Shown: positions 28,679 to 38,109 of the stretch, piece by piece
How the letters are laid out: each line of letters starts with the position of its first letter
Numbering within the stretch: the first letter of the stretch is position 1
Assembly: GCA_001644045.1 (NCBI GenBank)
Contig: LUUF01000099.1
Coordinates: forward strand, 48,883-112,882
DNA: 64,000 nt
Direction of reading: 5' to 3'
Origin: Methylomonas methanica
GTDB taxonomy: Bacteria; Pseudomonadota; Gammaproteobacteria; Methylococcales; Methylomonadaceae
Translations under genes and position numbers: made by a program
Notes under the pieces: model-generated
Databases searched by the model: none
What the model was told of the DNA's origin: nothing
What the model saw: only the letters and a program-made list of their open reading frames with translations

Positions 28679-29875
28679 TTAAGCGTAGTGATTAAAAATT
28701 TGCCGTAAATAGGCAATAAAGGTTTGGTCGTTACATAAGGTCTTGCCGGGAGCATCGGACAATTTCGCCACCGGATCGCCGTTGCAACACACCAGCTTCA
28801 TCACAATATTCAAGGGCTTGGGGCCGCCGAGATCGTTGGTCAAATGGGTGCCTATGCCAAAGCCCAGTTGAATGCGATCAGCAAAATGCTGGTACAGGCC
28901 AATCGCCTTGGGTATATCCAAACCATCCGAGAATACCAGTCGTTTGCTGTGCGGATTGATGCGTAGTTTTTGATAATGGGCGATGGCTTTTTCGCCCCAA
29001 ACCACCGGATCGCCGGAGTCGTGCCTCAGGCCGTCAAACAACTTGGCAAAATACAAATCAAAATCGCGCAGAAAAGCGTCCATGCCAATGGTGTCGGTTA
29101 AGGCGACACCCAAGTCGCCGCGAAACTCCTGTGCCCAATCTTCCAAAGCCATACGTTGAAACTCGCGCAGCCGCACCACGTGGGCTTGGTAGGATTGCAG
29201 ATATTCATGCGCCATTGTACCAATCGGCGTTAACCCAAATTGTTTGGCCAGATACACGTTGGACGTGCCTTTGAACAAGCTGGGCACCTCGGCTTGAAAC
29301 GTGCGCACGACTTCTTCTTGCCAACTACCCCAGGCGCGCCGACGCAAACCAAAATCGAAAATCTCAAAGGCATGGGTTTTTGCGGGTTGCTCGGCAAAAG
29401 CTTTCAGGGTAGCCAATTTTTCCTGCAAACGACGCCGGCCTTCCGCCAGCAGCGCAGCCTGGTCGAAGCGGCGAAAATACAGTTCCGAGACGATGTACAA
29501 ACAAAATATCTCGAAATTCATCACATGCACTTGCGGACCGCTTGCTTGAATTCTCAGGGTGTCGCCTTCGGCAAATGCCTTGATGTATTTGCGTCTAAAA
29601 CGAAACAAGGACAGGAACTCGATAAAATCCGGCTTTAAGTAACGCAGCTTGGCTAAATAGGCCAGTTCGTCGTCGGCAAATTGCAAGGAACAGAGGTGAT
29701 CCAGTTCTTGTTTGACATCGCCCAGCAAGTTAGCCAGCGGATATTCCGGTGTGCTCCGGCAGATAAAATCATACTCTGCGCTGGCTTCCGGGCGTTTATG
29801 CAGCATGGTTTGCCACATCGGAAATTTGTACAAGTCATTTTCGAGCAAGCTTTTGACGATGGCAGTCATGAGCAT
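28679..29875 (-). CDS. pncB: Nicotinate phosphoribosyltransferase
   Basis: This enzyme converts nicotinate and PRPP to nicotinate mononucleotide in NAD salvage. The 398 residues show the PncB start LLENDLYKFPMWQTML, GTSNVYLAKQFGLTPIGTMAHE with the active-site His, DTIGMDAFLRDFDLYFAKLF, GLRHDSGDPVVWGEKAI and LVFSDGLDIPKA. It starts 3 bp after the nicotinamidase stop. The second ATG two codons later is an alternative start. Confidence 0.97.
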   Translation of the reverse strand: MLMTAIVKSLLENDLYKFPMWQTMLHKRPEASAEYDFICRSTPEYPLANLLGDVKQELDHLCSLQFADDELAYLAKLRYLKPDFIEFLSLFRFRRKYIKAFAEGDTLRIQASGPQVHVMNFEIFCLYIVSELYFRRFDQAALLAEGRRRLQEKLATLKAFAEQPAKTHAFEIFDFGLRRRAWGSWQEEVVRTFQAEVPSLFKGTSNVYLAKQFGLTPIGTMAHEYLQSYQAHVVRLREFQRMALEDWAQEFRGDLGVALTDTIGMDAFLRDFDLYFAKLFDGLRHDSGDPVVWGEKAIAHYQKLRINPHSKRLVFSDGLDIPKAIGLYQHFADRIQLGFGIGTHLTNDLGGPKPLNIVMKLVCCNGDPVAKLSDAPGKTLCNDQTFIAYLRQIFNHYA

Positions 29876-29878
29876 TCC

Positions 29879-30727
29879 TTAATATTGAGTGTTTACGGAG
29901 ACGAGTTCTATGGCAATTTCGGCGCTGGTCGCCAGACGAATGCCCTGTGCGCGCAGTTCGGTAAAAAATTGCTCGACTGCCGCTTCGAATCCACTAACCG
30001 GACTCATGCAGTCAGTCAGAATCACCAACTTGTGTTTTAACTCGGCTGCGCCGAACTGCAAGATGTCGCTGATCGTTTCCTTGACGCAATGACTGCTGGC
30101 TTGGCCGGCGATTAATAGACGATCCGACTGAGCGAGCATTTCCAGCACGGCCAGATTCAACTGCGTGGCCTGATCGGCAGGATCGGGGATGACGGCTTTT
30201 AAAGCCGAGAAGCTTTCTGTCCAAATGTTTTCGCCTTTTTGCATAAAGGTAACGACCTTGAGCGTCCGCATTTCCCACTCACTTAAGGCTTGCGCCAGCT
30301 CAGAGTTAAGATTGTGTCCCGGCGTCCCGATTAAACAATGCGGCGGCCAAAGTATAAAAGGTCGCTGCATACGTTCCAGTTGTTGCAGGTAATTAAGAAC
30401 ATAGCCGTTTTTTTCCTGCGACACCTGTGTCGCGGCCAGTCGATAGCGGCCGGCGATAAAATCGGCGGCAGTGACCAAGGAAAAAGGCGGCGGCGCTATG
30501 CCGTTTTCAGTTAGCCAGGAAGTGTTGTGCGCCAAATCGATCATGTGGTGGGTGTCGAGCGTGGCGATGACGCCGCCAATCGCAGAGCCGGCCCGGTTAA
30601 TTAGCTTTGCCAGTCTCAGGCAATCCTGATAGGCGCCGGGCACGGGTAATGCCGGAATATAAGCTTCTGTAGAGTGATCGCAGAAGTCGTTTTGAGCATC
30701 AATGATAAGGAGTTGAGTATTTGACAT
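29879..30727 (-). CDS. pncA: Nicotinamidase-type cysteine hydrolase
   Basis: The 282-residue isochorismatase-fold protein has catalytic Asp10 (LLIIDAQNDF), metal ligands Asp58 and His60 (LDTHH) with His67, Lys164 (FMQKGENIWTESFSA) and Cys214 (SSHCVKET). WPPHCLIGTPG corresponds to the WPxHCxxGT motif of nicotinamidases. It is longer than the usual 210 residues. It is the first gene of pncA-pncB-nadE-nadM, so conversion of nicotinamide to nicotinate is the best fit. A different amide substrate is possible. Confidence 0.85.
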   Translation of the reverse strand: MSNTQLLIIDAQNDFCDHSTEAYIPALPVPGAYQDCLRLAKLINRAGSAIGGVIATLDTHHMIDLAHNTSWLTENGIAPPPFSLVTAADFIAGRYRLAATQVSQEKNGYVLNYLQQLERMQRPFILWPPHCLIGTPGHNLNSELAQALSEWEMRTLKVVTFMQKGENIWTESFSALKAVIPDPADQATQLNLAVLEMLAQSDRLLIAGQASSHCVKETISDILQFGAAELKHKLVILTDCMSPVSGFEAAVEQFFTELRAQGIRLATSAEIAIELVSVNTQY

Positions 30728-30773
30728 AGAGCGTTAACCTGCAGCAATGTTGATATGGGCTTAGCTTAACCAA

Positions 30774-30796
30774 GTTAGTTACAATTTGCAACTAAC
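30774..30796. promoter_or_regulatory. Candidate NrtR operator
   Basis: Perfect inverted arms GTTAGTT and AACTAAC are separated by nine bases and lie about 47 bp before the nicotinamidase gene and 95 bp before nrtR. Further TAAC...GTTA dyads flank it (30767-30777 and 30832-30846). NrtR repressors bind palindromes in front of NAD genes, so this is the best candidate. It would control the leftward operon and perhaps nrtR itself. Confidence 0.65.
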
Positions 30797-30844
30797 AAAA
30801 TCTATAGCCTTACCCTTTCTTATAAAGGTACTAACTGAATTGGT

Positions 30845-30850
30845 TATAAT
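30845..30850 (+). promoter_or_regulatory. -10 box for nrtR
   Basis: A consensus TATAAT lies 40 bp before the nrtR start and overlaps the TAACTGAATTGGTTA dyad by two bases. No clear -35 box is placed 17 bp upstream, so the promoter may be weak or activator dependent. Overlap with the dyad would allow autorepression. Confidence 0.4.
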
Positions 30851-30890
30851 TATTTACTAAGTTACCCTCCTTAGCCTCGCCCAACTCAAA

Positions 30891-31565
30891 ATGGATATAC
30901 CCCAGCCGATTATTTCAACCGTCGATATTGTCTTGCTGCTCATCAAGGATGAACGCTTGTGCGTCACGCTGTCCAAGCGCGACAAAGACCCCTACGAAAA
31001 TCAGGAAGCCTTGCCCGGCGGTTATATCCACGCCGAAGAAGATAGGGATTGCCTGGATGCTGCGGTACGCATCCTGCGACAAAAAACCGGCTTGCTGCCA
31101 CCCTACTTAGAGCAACTAAAAACCTTTACCGGGGCAGCGCGCGACCCGCGCGGCTGGTCTATCTCGGTGGCATACTTCGCCTTGGTCGATGCCGATCTGA
31201 TCCTGTCCTCAGCCAATCCCGGTCTGACGATTTGTCCGGTGGATGCGTTGCGCCGCTTGCCTTTTGACCATAACGAGATCATTGCCGCCGCCGTGGACCG
31301 GATACGCAACAAGTCGCAGTATTCCTCCCTGCCTTGCTACTTGGCCGGAGAAACCTTCAGCCTGCCAAGATTGCAGAAGATTTATGAGGCCTGCTTGGGC
31401 GAAGCTTTGCACAAAGTCAGTTTCCGGCGAAAAATGGACGAACTGGGGGTATTGGAAGCAGTGCCCGGGCAGACCGAATCAGCCGGTGCGCATCGGCCGG
31501 CGCAGATGTATAGGTTGAAAAGCGAATTTAAAAATCAGTTGAAACTACTAGTGCGCGGGTTATAG
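30891..31565 (+). CDS. nrtR: NrtR, Nudix-related transcriptional regulator of NAD metabolism
   Basis: The 224-residue protein has an N-terminal Nudix-like domain (about 8-140) and a C-terminal winged helix (about 150-220; FSLPRLQKIYEACLG, FRRKMDELGVLE). The Nudix box is degenerate: after GGYIHAEED the catalytic REUxEE reads RILRQK, so ADP-ribose is bound but should not be cleaved. NrtR proteins release DNA when ADP-ribose accumulates. The gene is divergent from the NAD salvage operon with a palindrome between them, which fits direct control. Confidence 0.93.
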   Translation: MDIPQPIISTVDIVLLLIKDERLCVTLSKRDKDPYENQEALPGGYIHAEEDRDCLDAAVRILRQKTGLLPPYLEQLKTFTGAARDPRGWSISVAYFALVDADLILSSANPGLTICPVDALRRLPFDHNEIIAAAVDRIRNKSQYSSLPCYLAGETFSLPRLQKIYEACLGEALHKVSFRRKMDELGVLEAVPGQTESAGAHRPAQMYRLKSEFKNQLKLLVRGL

Positions 31566-31865
31566 ATATTCGGAAAATTTAATGGCCGTTGCATTTCAAA
31601 CCCCAACGCTTGATCCAACACAATCGCGATAGGTACGCATAAAAACTGCTGCTAATGGTTTTTATCTTGATCGCTACAGGTTGGTATCCAATAAATCGGT
31701 ATTGACTTCTGCGTCGATGACACTCGGCAGACTACCAAGTGTCCGATTTGCCGGGATGGGATAGGCTTTGTTACCTTATAGCCGGTAACAAAGCCCATAA
31801 GATTTTGGGGCAAAAACGCGTTATCCATACCACCTTGCGCGGCAACAGCAATGTTGATGGACATA
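31566..31865. other. Gap between nrtR and hppA
   Basis: About 300 bp separate two convergent genes. A short leftward frame here mostly overlaps the hppA end and shows no recognisable protein. The only clear structure is the 12-bp-stem hairpin listed separately. Confidence 0.6.
31764..31795. terminator. Perfect 12-bp-stem hairpin downstream of nrtR and hppA
   Basis: GGCTTTGTTACC and GGTAACAAAGCC pair perfectly around an 8-nt loop between the convergent ends of nrtR and hppA. The stem is long and stable, but no U-run follows on either strand. It is most likely a transcript-end stabiliser or bidirectional terminator. Confidence 0.5.
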
Positions 31866-33989
31866 TTAAAAACTGAACCAACCCGAACCGAATGCCGTCG
31901 CAAATACCAGGCTGACAATACTCATCAGTTTTATCAGAATATTTAAAGCCGGACCGCTGGTGTCTTTGAATGGGTCGCCCACCGTGTCGCCAACCACGGC
32001 GGCTTTATGCGCATCGGAACCTTTGCCGCCGCTTTCACCGGTTTCGATCCACTTCTTGGCGTTATCCCACGCGCCTCCGGCATTGGCCATCATCACGGCT
32101 AACAGAAAACCCGATGTTGTGGTACCAATCAACATACCAGCTAGTGCTTCTTTACCCAGGACAAATCCCGTCAAAAGCGGCACGACCACGGCCAACATGC
32201 CGGGAAAAATCATCTCCCGCAACGCGCCTTCGGTGCTGATGTCGACGCAGGTTGCGTAATCGGGCGACGCTGTACCTTCCATCAAACCGGGTATTTCATG
32301 GAATTGGCGACGCACTTCCATGACGATAGCATAAGCCGCTTTACTGACCGCAGTCATGGTCAGAGCCGAAAACAGGTAAGGCATCATGGCGCCGATTAAA
32401 ATGCCGGGTAACATGGTGGGATTGAGCAAATCTAAATTCTCGATCTTGGCCGCACTCACATAGGCTGCCACCAAAGCCAACGCCGTTAAAACTGCTGAGC
32501 CGATAGCAAAGCCCTTGCCGGTAGCGGCCGTGGTATTGCCCAAACTATCCAAAGCATCGGTACGATGCCTGACTTCCGGCGGTAGATGAGCCATCTCCGC
32601 AATCCCGCCGGCGTTATCCGCAACAGGGCCATAGGCATCGGTGGCCAGGGTTACGCCCAGGGTACTGAGCATGCCGACACCGGCCAGTGCTACCGCATAT
32701 AAGCCGGCGGCAATCGAACCATCCGCCTTAATCCCCAGCCAGATACTCGCCAAAATGGCGACAGCAACAATCAGCACCGGAAACACGGTACTCATCATGC
32801 CTACCGATAGCCCCTGAATGATGGTGGTCGCCGCACCGGTTTCGCAGGCTTTGGCGATCGATTGCGTGGGTTTTTCGGTATATGCGGTGTAATACTCCGT
32901 GACGTAGGCGATGGCATTGCCGGCCATCAAGCCCACCAGAATCACCAGCCAGTAATTGAAATGCACCCCTGAAACGATTACGGTTAGCAGGGTCAATACC
33001 AAGATCAACGCAGAAGCGGCCCAGACCGAATGGCGTAAGGCATCGAGCAGATCTTGCAGGCTGGCGTTTTCATTAATATCGGCGACTTGGCTATTCAGCA
33101 GGGCGAGCGCTTTATCCACAAAACGGGTACCGACAGCCAGATTGGGGTCTTTGTCGGCGACGATGATATAGATACCAAACAACGAGGAAATCACCCCGAC
33201 GGCCGCGATTAGAAACGGTAGGGCGATGAATGCGCCGGCGGCATCGCCGCCAAACGCGGCGCCCAAGGTGGCGGCCGCGATAATCGACCCGCTATAACTT
33301 TCAAACAAATCCGCGCCCATGCCGGCCACGTCGCCAACGTTGTCGCCCACGTTATCGGCGATTACCGCCGGGTTACGCGGATCATCCTCCGGGATGCCTT
33401 TTTCGATTTTCCCGACCAAATCAGCGCCAACATCGGCAGCTTTAGTAAAAATGCCGCCACCCACCCGGGCAAACAAGGCAATACTGCTGGCGCCAAAACC
33501 AAAGCCGGTAATGTAGATCAAGCAATTGGGATCGTTACTGAATAGCAGATACAAAACGGTCATGCCCAGCAAGCTGAAGCTGATCACCGACATGCCCATG
33601 ATGGCGCCGCTGGCGAACGCCACCTGCAAGCCTAAATGCAATCCGCTTCTGGCCGCTTCCGTGGTGCGGACGTTGGCGCGTACGGCCACATACATCCCCA
33701 AATAACCGGCACCGGCCGAGGCAACTGCCCCCAATAAAAACGCCACAGCGGTTTGCCATTGCAAGAAAATCACGATCACTGTCGCCACAGCGGCAACAAA
33801 CACCGAGAGAATGCGATATTCGCGGTTTAGAAACGCCGCCGCCCCTTCCTGAATCGCGGAGCTGATGCGCCGCATGACGTCATCGCCCTGCTCGTAAGCC
33901 AGCACTCTGCGTAACTGCCAGATTACGTAGACTATGCCCACTAACGCCATAATTAATGCAAAAACAATTGCTATCGATGCGTGTGCCAC
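31866..33989 (-). CDS. hppA: Membrane proton-pumping pyrophosphatase (K+-dependent type)
   Basis: The enzyme couples pyrophosphate hydrolysis to proton transport across the inner membrane. The 707-residue protein has about 16 helices and the family motifs [20 protein letters not shown] and [20 protein letters not shown], plus [16 protein letters not shown] and [15 protein letters not shown]. The [16 protein letters not shown] segment has Ala where K+-independent pumps have Lys, so K+-dependence is predicted. A GTG start is chosen because AGAGGA lies eight bases before it and residue 2 begins the first helix; the upstream extension is not homologous. In methanotrophs such pumps accompany PPi-linked glycolysis. 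Confidence 0.95.
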   Translation of the reverse strand: MAHASIAIVFALIMALVGIVYVIWQLRRVLAYEQGDDVMRRISSAIQEGAAAFLNREYRILSVFVAAVATVIVIFLQWQTAVAFLLGAVASAGAGYLGMYVAVRANVRTTEAARSGLHLGLQVAFASGAIMGMSVISFSLLGMTVLYLLFSNDPNCLIYITGFGFGASSIALFARVGGGIFTKAADVGADLVGKIEKGIPEDDPRNPAVIADNVGDNVGDVAGMGADLFESYSGSIIAAATLGAAFGGDAAGAFIALPFLIAAVGVISSLFGIYIIVADKDPNLAVGTRFVDKALALLNSQVADINENASLQDLLDALRHSVWAASALILVLTLLTVIVSGVHFNYWLVILVGLMAGNAIAYVTEYYTAYTEKPTQSIAKACETGAATTIIQGLSVGMMSTVFPVLIVAVAILASIWLGIKADGSIAAGLYAVALAGVGMLSTLGVTLATDAYGPVADNAGGIAEMAHLPPEVRHRTDALDSLGNTTAATGKGFAIGSAVLTALALVAAYVSAAKIENLDLLNPTMLPGILIGAMMPYLFSALTMTAVSKAAYAIVMEVRRQFHEIPGLMEGTASPDYATCVDISTEGALREMIFPGMLAVVVPLLTGFVLGKEALAGMLIGTTTSGFLLAVMMANAGGAWDNAKKWIETGESGGKGSDAHKAAVVGDTVGDPFKDTSGPALNILIKLMSIVSLVFATAFGSGWFSF

Positions 33990-34240
33990 TATAAATCCTC
34001 TCGCTAAATTGATCGGGTGTTTAGGAATTCTAGGCCAAGGCGGCATGAATAGCGAAAATGGATTCGAACTAACGATAGACTCCCTCAACACGGGGAGAGG
34101 GCTAAACGGATCAAAACCGGGAACTCACCTTGTTTAATTCCCTTCGCCCCACGCCGCTAAATGCCGTATTTCATTAAGCTGAATTTAAGGACCGGGTGTG
34201 ATATTGACTGCCAACAAAACTGAAAGTTGGAGAGAAAACC

Positions 34241-34537
34241 GTGGCACAAAGTACATTATTGGATTCAAATAATGCCCTTGCTCAAGTGAAGTGCGCCATA
34301 AAAGGTTTAATGCACTCGGAATATGAAGATAACGAAGACGATGTGGTCTATGCCGCCAATAAATTGAATTCCGTATTGCGGATGGTGCATGACAACTATC
34401 AAAGCTGGAACGATGAAGCCATACGGGAATTCGTACTGAGCCAACACGATCCACTCAGGCATCTCCGCGTTAAGTCGGACAAATTCCACATCACGGTTCG
34501 CAACATTCAACACGATATCATCGTTAAATTTTCATGA
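34241..34537 (+). CDS. Small protein of unknown function
   Basis: The 98-residue acidic protein starts at a GTG with GGAGAG upstream. It contains an acidic stretch (YEDNEDDVVY) and a C terminus rich in His and Ile (FHITVRNIQHDIIVKF). No family is recognised. It has no signal peptide or membrane segment. It stands alone between hppA and a leftward gene. The coding assignment rests on the ribosome binding site and frame length. Confidence 0.6.
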   Translation: MAQSTLLDSNNALAQVKCAIKGLMHSEYEDNEDDVVYAANKLNSVLRMVHDNYQSWNDEAIREFVLSQHDPLRHLRVKSDKFHITVRNIQHDIIVKFS

Positions 34538-34784
34538 CTGTAACGATCGACAATCTTAATAGTGCACAGTTATCAACGTAGTGGCTTTGGGGTTTGACTG
34601 ATTGAAACCCAAGCGCCCTTATAACAAGCGGTTCCGACACACCATGGATTAGAACCACCAGGCTAAAAAATGCTCGCCATCTTCAGCGCAATAGGTCAGG
34701 CTGGACTCCCCAAAGCCCATGCAGGACTAGTCGCTGCTGGGTTTCGCCTAGCGCAACCCAGTCGGATACCAAGCAAACCGCCGG

Positions 34785-35240
34785 TTACGCGAAATACAAC
34801 TCGCGCAATGCACTCTTCGATGCGGCGCTTAACTCTTTGCCATCGCTTTTGCGGACGACAGTGTACATACCTTTGGCGAGAACGATTTCCTCGCCATCGC
34901 TAGCAAAGCCAACGACATGATGATTGGCGTCGAAAGGAATACGATGCAGGCCGCCGTTGTGGCTGTTGAAGTCGGCGATAATCCCCATATGCGGCGGGTT
35001 TTTAACCGAATCCCACCAAGGCAGTTTGCCGGCGTCGTGCGCCCAGGTTTGGCTCAGGGCTTCCGGCGGCAGGCAACGCTCCACCAACCATTGGCCGATC
35101 ACAGCAAATTGCATGCGGGCGATTTTCTCGGGTTCGGTGCCCACCATATCCCGAGTTTCCAGAATATCGCCGCTCAGAAAAGCATCGGTTGCAGAAACGA
35201 CACGGTTCCAAGTACCGTCAAGATTTTTGTGTTCAAACAT
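34785..35240 (-). CDS. Hypothetical protein (151 residues)
   Basis: The start ATG is preceded by AGGGGA at the right distance, so the longer upstream frame is rejected. The protein begins MFEHKNLDGTWNRVVSATDAF and contains WLVERCLPPEALSQTWAHDAG and KLPWWDSVKNPPHMGI. It is soluble, without a signal peptide. I do not recognise the family. The even composition and good codon use argue for a real gene. Confidence 0.7.
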   Translation of the reverse strand: MFEHKNLDGTWNRVVSATDAFLSGDILETRDMVGTEPEKIARMQFAVIGQWLVERCLPPEALSQTWAHDAGKLPWWDSVKNPPHMGIIADFNSHNGGLHRIPFDANHHVVGFASDGEEIVLAKGMYTVVRKSDGKELSAASKSALRELYFA

Positions 35241-35552
35241 TTTATTCCCCTTAGTCAATTTGATTTGCACAGGCATCAACACCCAAGCAAAATCATGACC
35301 AATTTCCGCCGACTGCAAAATCCGGAAATAACTGTTTGTTTTTAAAAAACTTAAACATGGAAAGCCAGCGCTTTCTTGGCAAACCCAAAACCCACAGGAA
35401 AAACCTATTCCCCGGAATGCTTAACAACAGTCCGACAATTTATCGAATTCCCGACAAAAACGGTCTGGATTACAGGGTTAAACTTATCAAAAAAGTGTCG
35501 AAAGACTAACGCCACTTTTCACACCAACGATCAATAGTTAGTTTTATAGCTA

Positions 35553-35927
35553 CTAGCGGCCACGATGGTGATTCTCGAACCTTGGCATTTGCTGTTGCTG
35601 TTGTGGATAGACAAAACCTCTTACCGGCGGCAGCCCGTAATAATCGGCTGGGGCTTGATAGCCCGTCGGAGGCTGAGGAATATAGCCCCGATAACCACCC
35701 TGATAGCCCTGGTAACCTTGATAACCCTGATTGCCTCGATAATCTCGATCCTGGTTATAGTCATTCCTGTAATCGTCTCGGCGATTGTATTGCCGCTGTT
35801 CGGGTTGCTGTTGATATTGTCGTGGCTGCAGCTGTTGACGAGGTATATAGACCCAATCATCCTGATCACCGAAAGCGGTGCCTGACAAAAACAAGCCAAA
35901 TACCAAAACCATTGAATGCCTGACCAT
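35553..35927 (-). CDS. Secreted Gln/Tyr/Gly/Arg-rich low-complexity protein
   Basis: The ATG is fixed by the ribosome binding site AGGAGGA. The 124-residue product has a signal peptide (MVRHSMVLVFGLFLSGTAFG) and a mature part rich in Gln, Tyr, Arg, Asp and Gly, with tandem GYQ repeats (GYQGYQGYQGG), a Pro-rich stretch and a final run of Gln. Such sequences are disordered and may bind surfaces, nucleic acids or other proteins in the periplasm. No family is recognised. Confidence 0.7.
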   Translation of the reverse strand: MVRHSMVLVFGLFLSGTAFGDQDDWVYIPRQQLQPRQYQQQPEQRQYNRRDDYRNDYNQDRDYRGNQGYQGYQGYQGGYRGYIPQPPTGYQAPADYYGLPPVRGFVYPQQQQQMPRFENHHRGR

Positions 35928-36139
35928 AAATCCTCCTAAAGTTGGATTCTTCCGCGATAGCACATTACGCGCTTTCTGGCTTAAAGAGCACTTAAGTTTG
36001 GATTATTCGGCTATCTAACTTTTATTGTGTTCTGCATCAACTTATTCCAAAGGCTTTCTTGGGAAAGTCACATCCGCACCTATTATTGACTAACAGCCGA
36101 CATAAACAGACACATAGCAAGGTTTGCCAAGGAATAACA

Positions 36140-36907
36140 ATGAGCATAATAAATTCAATACTAAAAAATATAAATAACAGCAAAGCAGAAAAACATGAAA
36201 GAAAGGAACCTGGACACCACACATCCAATCAATCCGCTTTCCCAGATACTGTTGGAGGCGTTTTCAGTCAAGTCTTCAGCGTTAATAAAGACGATAGTAG
36301 AAAACCAAAAGCCGATTTTTCCAAACTTCCAGCTCCATCGAAAACAATACCCGCCGAGAAATGGGATAAACCCTTTCTAAAATCGCTGGAATGGAAACGT
36401 TACGAAGAAGTTTGCATGGAGTATCTGAAAATCAAAAATTGCCATGCCAACGTGACCTGTATCGGTGCCGACGGCGGTATCGATATTAAGATCAGCGACA
36501 GTAACGGTAAGTTATTTGCCATTGGTCAGTGCAAGTCCTGGAATCGGCCAATTGGCGTGAGTTTGATTCGTGAGCTATATGGCATCATGGCGGCGGACAA
36601 TGTCCGCCATGGTATCTTCCTCACAACATCGGAATACAGCAAAGATGCCCTGGAATTTGCGAAGGGTAAAAACCTATTGCTGATCGATAGCGACGAATTT
36701 ATCAGTTTAGTGAATACGTTAGATGAGATTAGTCGTAAACGCCTAGACAACATCGCTCGTGCGGGTGACTACCAAGTACCCACCTGCGTGAAGTGCAACG
36801 TGAAAATGATCAAACGCAAAGCCCAAAGTGGCAAAAACATCGGCAAGGAGTTTTGGGGATGCTCAAATTACCCGAAGTGTAAGATCACCATGCACGTCAA
36901 GCAGTAA
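36140..36907 (+). CDS. Mrr-like restriction endonuclease with topoisomerase-type zinc finger
   Basis: Residues about 80-205 form a PD-(D/E)xK nuclease domain of the Mrr_cat type: EWKRYEEVCMEYL, GADGGIDIKI with the catalytic Asp, and FAIGQCKSW with the Q-x-K motif. The C terminus (about 215-255) is a topoisomerase I-like zinc finger with cysteines in CVKC and CSNYPKC. Both bind or cut DNA. The first 75 residues are polar and lack similarity. AAGGA sets the start. No methylase or partner is adjacent, so it could be a modification-dependent nuclease or a repair enzyme. Confidence 0.87.
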   Translation: MSIINSILKNINNSKAEKHERKEPGHHTSNQSAFPDTVGGVFSQVFSVNKDDSRKPKADFSKLPAPSKTIPAEKWDKPFLKSLEWKRYEEVCMEYLKIKNCHANVTCIGADGGIDIKISDSNGKLFAIGQCKSWNRPIGVSLIRELYGIMAADNVRHGIFLTTSEYSKDALEFAKGKNLLLIDSDEFISLVNTLDEISRKRLDNIARAGDYQVPTCVKCNVKMIKRKAQSGKNIGKEFWGCSNYPKCKITMHVKQ

Positions 36908-37186
36908 GAGTCCGGTAAACCGCAATCATGAAACGCTGTATCGCCATGCTAGTTAAATAATTCGTAAGCGAGGCAGGCGCGGCAACAATTCAAAAAACCG
37001 TCCTACATCACTAACATTGACAAACTGCTGACGACTCAGATTTAAACAGACAGCGTGTTACTTGGTTTTGACCAACTGATATTTCATTTATATCAAGTTT
37101 TACTAATGTTTGCTGTAGATCAACAATTCAGCCTGTTCCTGTGCCTATAGTGTTAACGCATTCACAGTAACAGAGCAGGAAATACA

Positions 37187-37348
37187 ATGACAGCAGAGCT
37201 TCAGCTAAACCAGTACCATATCTTTTTTGAAGATCAAAAACAGCCCGCCCTAGGCTGTTATCGGGATGATGCAGGCGTGTTTACTATTCAATTGCATCGC
37301 TTGCGATTATCCATTTATGGCCGTAAGTTTCATCGCAGTTGGAAATAA
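37187..37348 (+). CDS. Small hypothetical protein (53 residues)
   Basis: A GCAGGA motif precedes the ATG by seven bases. The product starts MTAELQLNQYHIFFEDQKQP and ends YGRKFHRSWK; it has a basic C terminus. It is too short for family assignment. It converges on the small membrane protein gene at 37444-37605. Confidence 0.45.
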   Translation: MTAELQLNQYHIFFEDQKQPALGCYRDDAGVFTIQLHRLRLSIYGRKFHRSWK

Positions 37349-37363
37349 CCTTCTTACAAACAC

Positions 37364-37397
37364 AAAAAAGGCCTCTACCGTAACAGCGATAGAGGCC
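37364..37397 (-). terminator. Rho-independent terminator of the leftward small membrane gene
   Basis: Read leftward, an 8-bp stem GGCCTCTA/TAGAGGCC with a 12-nt loop is followed by six T residues. It lies 47 bp after the stop of the gene at 37444-37605. This is a textbook intrinsic terminator and supports that the small gene is transcribed. Confidence 0.8.
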
Positions 37398-37443
37398 ACA
37401 GAGTGTTGCGGCCAGGAGGAGCCGCTAAGAGGTCACACAAAAA

Positions 37444-37605
37444 CTATATATGAGCGGGCATTGCCAAATTCAAGTTACTGGCTAAGGATGCGGCACCAAA
37501 CAGCAACGTGGACAGGATGAATTGACCAGACATAAAGCTCAGCATGCCAATGACAAAAAACGCTCCGATCATCAGGTCTCTATATAAGTTTTTTGAAGTA
37601 TTCAT
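37444..37605 (-). CDS. Small membrane protein (53 residues)
   Basis: GGTGAG precedes the ATG. The product begins MNTSKNLYRDLMIGAFFVIG and contains one or two hydrophobic helices (LMIGAFFVIGMLSFM; FILSTLLFGAASLA). A good terminator follows, and a 9+9 bp AT-rich palindrome lies just upstream. No family is recognised. The gene context supports it as real. Confidence 0.65.
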   Translation of the reverse strand: MNTSKNLYRDLMIGAFFVIGMLSFMSGQFILSTLLFGAASLASNLNLAMPAHI

Positions 37606-38109
37606 CAGGCTCACCTTTTCTATGTTTAGTCGCTTTGTAAGTACGACTTCACTATATACCTATCCAAAAATTAAACAATTAGACTATTAATGTTTAATTT
37701 GTTTCTTATTTAGAAACCATTTAGAGGGGTATTTGGGAGAAACACGGCAGGTTTGGGATAATCAGCTCCTTATACTGAATCACTTACACCAGTGTCGCCT
37801 AGTTCATTGAGCACCCATCATGACCAAATCCGAACTGAGAGACGCGCATTAAAATAAACATCCCCATCTGCTTCAGAGGTGCTAATCGGGTTAGAAATTC
37901 TGTCAGTTTAGGAATCGAAACGGCGTCCAAATTTTTAAGCTGGTGGTAATTAATTGACTTGATAACATTTCTATCTTGCCAGCCCCAGTAAAACCTCGGA
38001 CGTAGTTCAACACTCTACGTCAATAAAGGACGGATCGAGGAGCGATCCACCCCGGTCTGAACATTTTTACCCCATTTTCATTTCATCGAAAAAACCAGCC
38101 AGCCCCCTT
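37606..38109. other. Non-coding stretch upstream of the small membrane gene
   Basis: No credible gene is seen in about 500 bp. The left end holds the AT-rich palindrome. Near the right end are two small hairpins, ACGTAG/CTACGT (about 38000-38020) and GGATCG/CGATCC (38032-38048), in front of the peptidase stop. They may be transcript ends of the peptidase gene or relics. Confidence 0.55.
37668..37700. promoter_or_regulatory. AT-rich palindrome upstream of the small membrane gene
   Basis: Perfect 9-bp arms AAATTAAAC and GTTTAATTT flank a 15-nt centre, 63 bp before the start at 37605. The size and symmetry suit an operator for a dimeric regulator. No regulator gene is adjacent, so its owner is unknown. 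Confidence 0.45.

Noticed and set aside
31652..31918. Leftward frame of 88 codons after hppA
   Set aside because: It overlaps the hppA end in another frame and contains the terminator-like hairpin.
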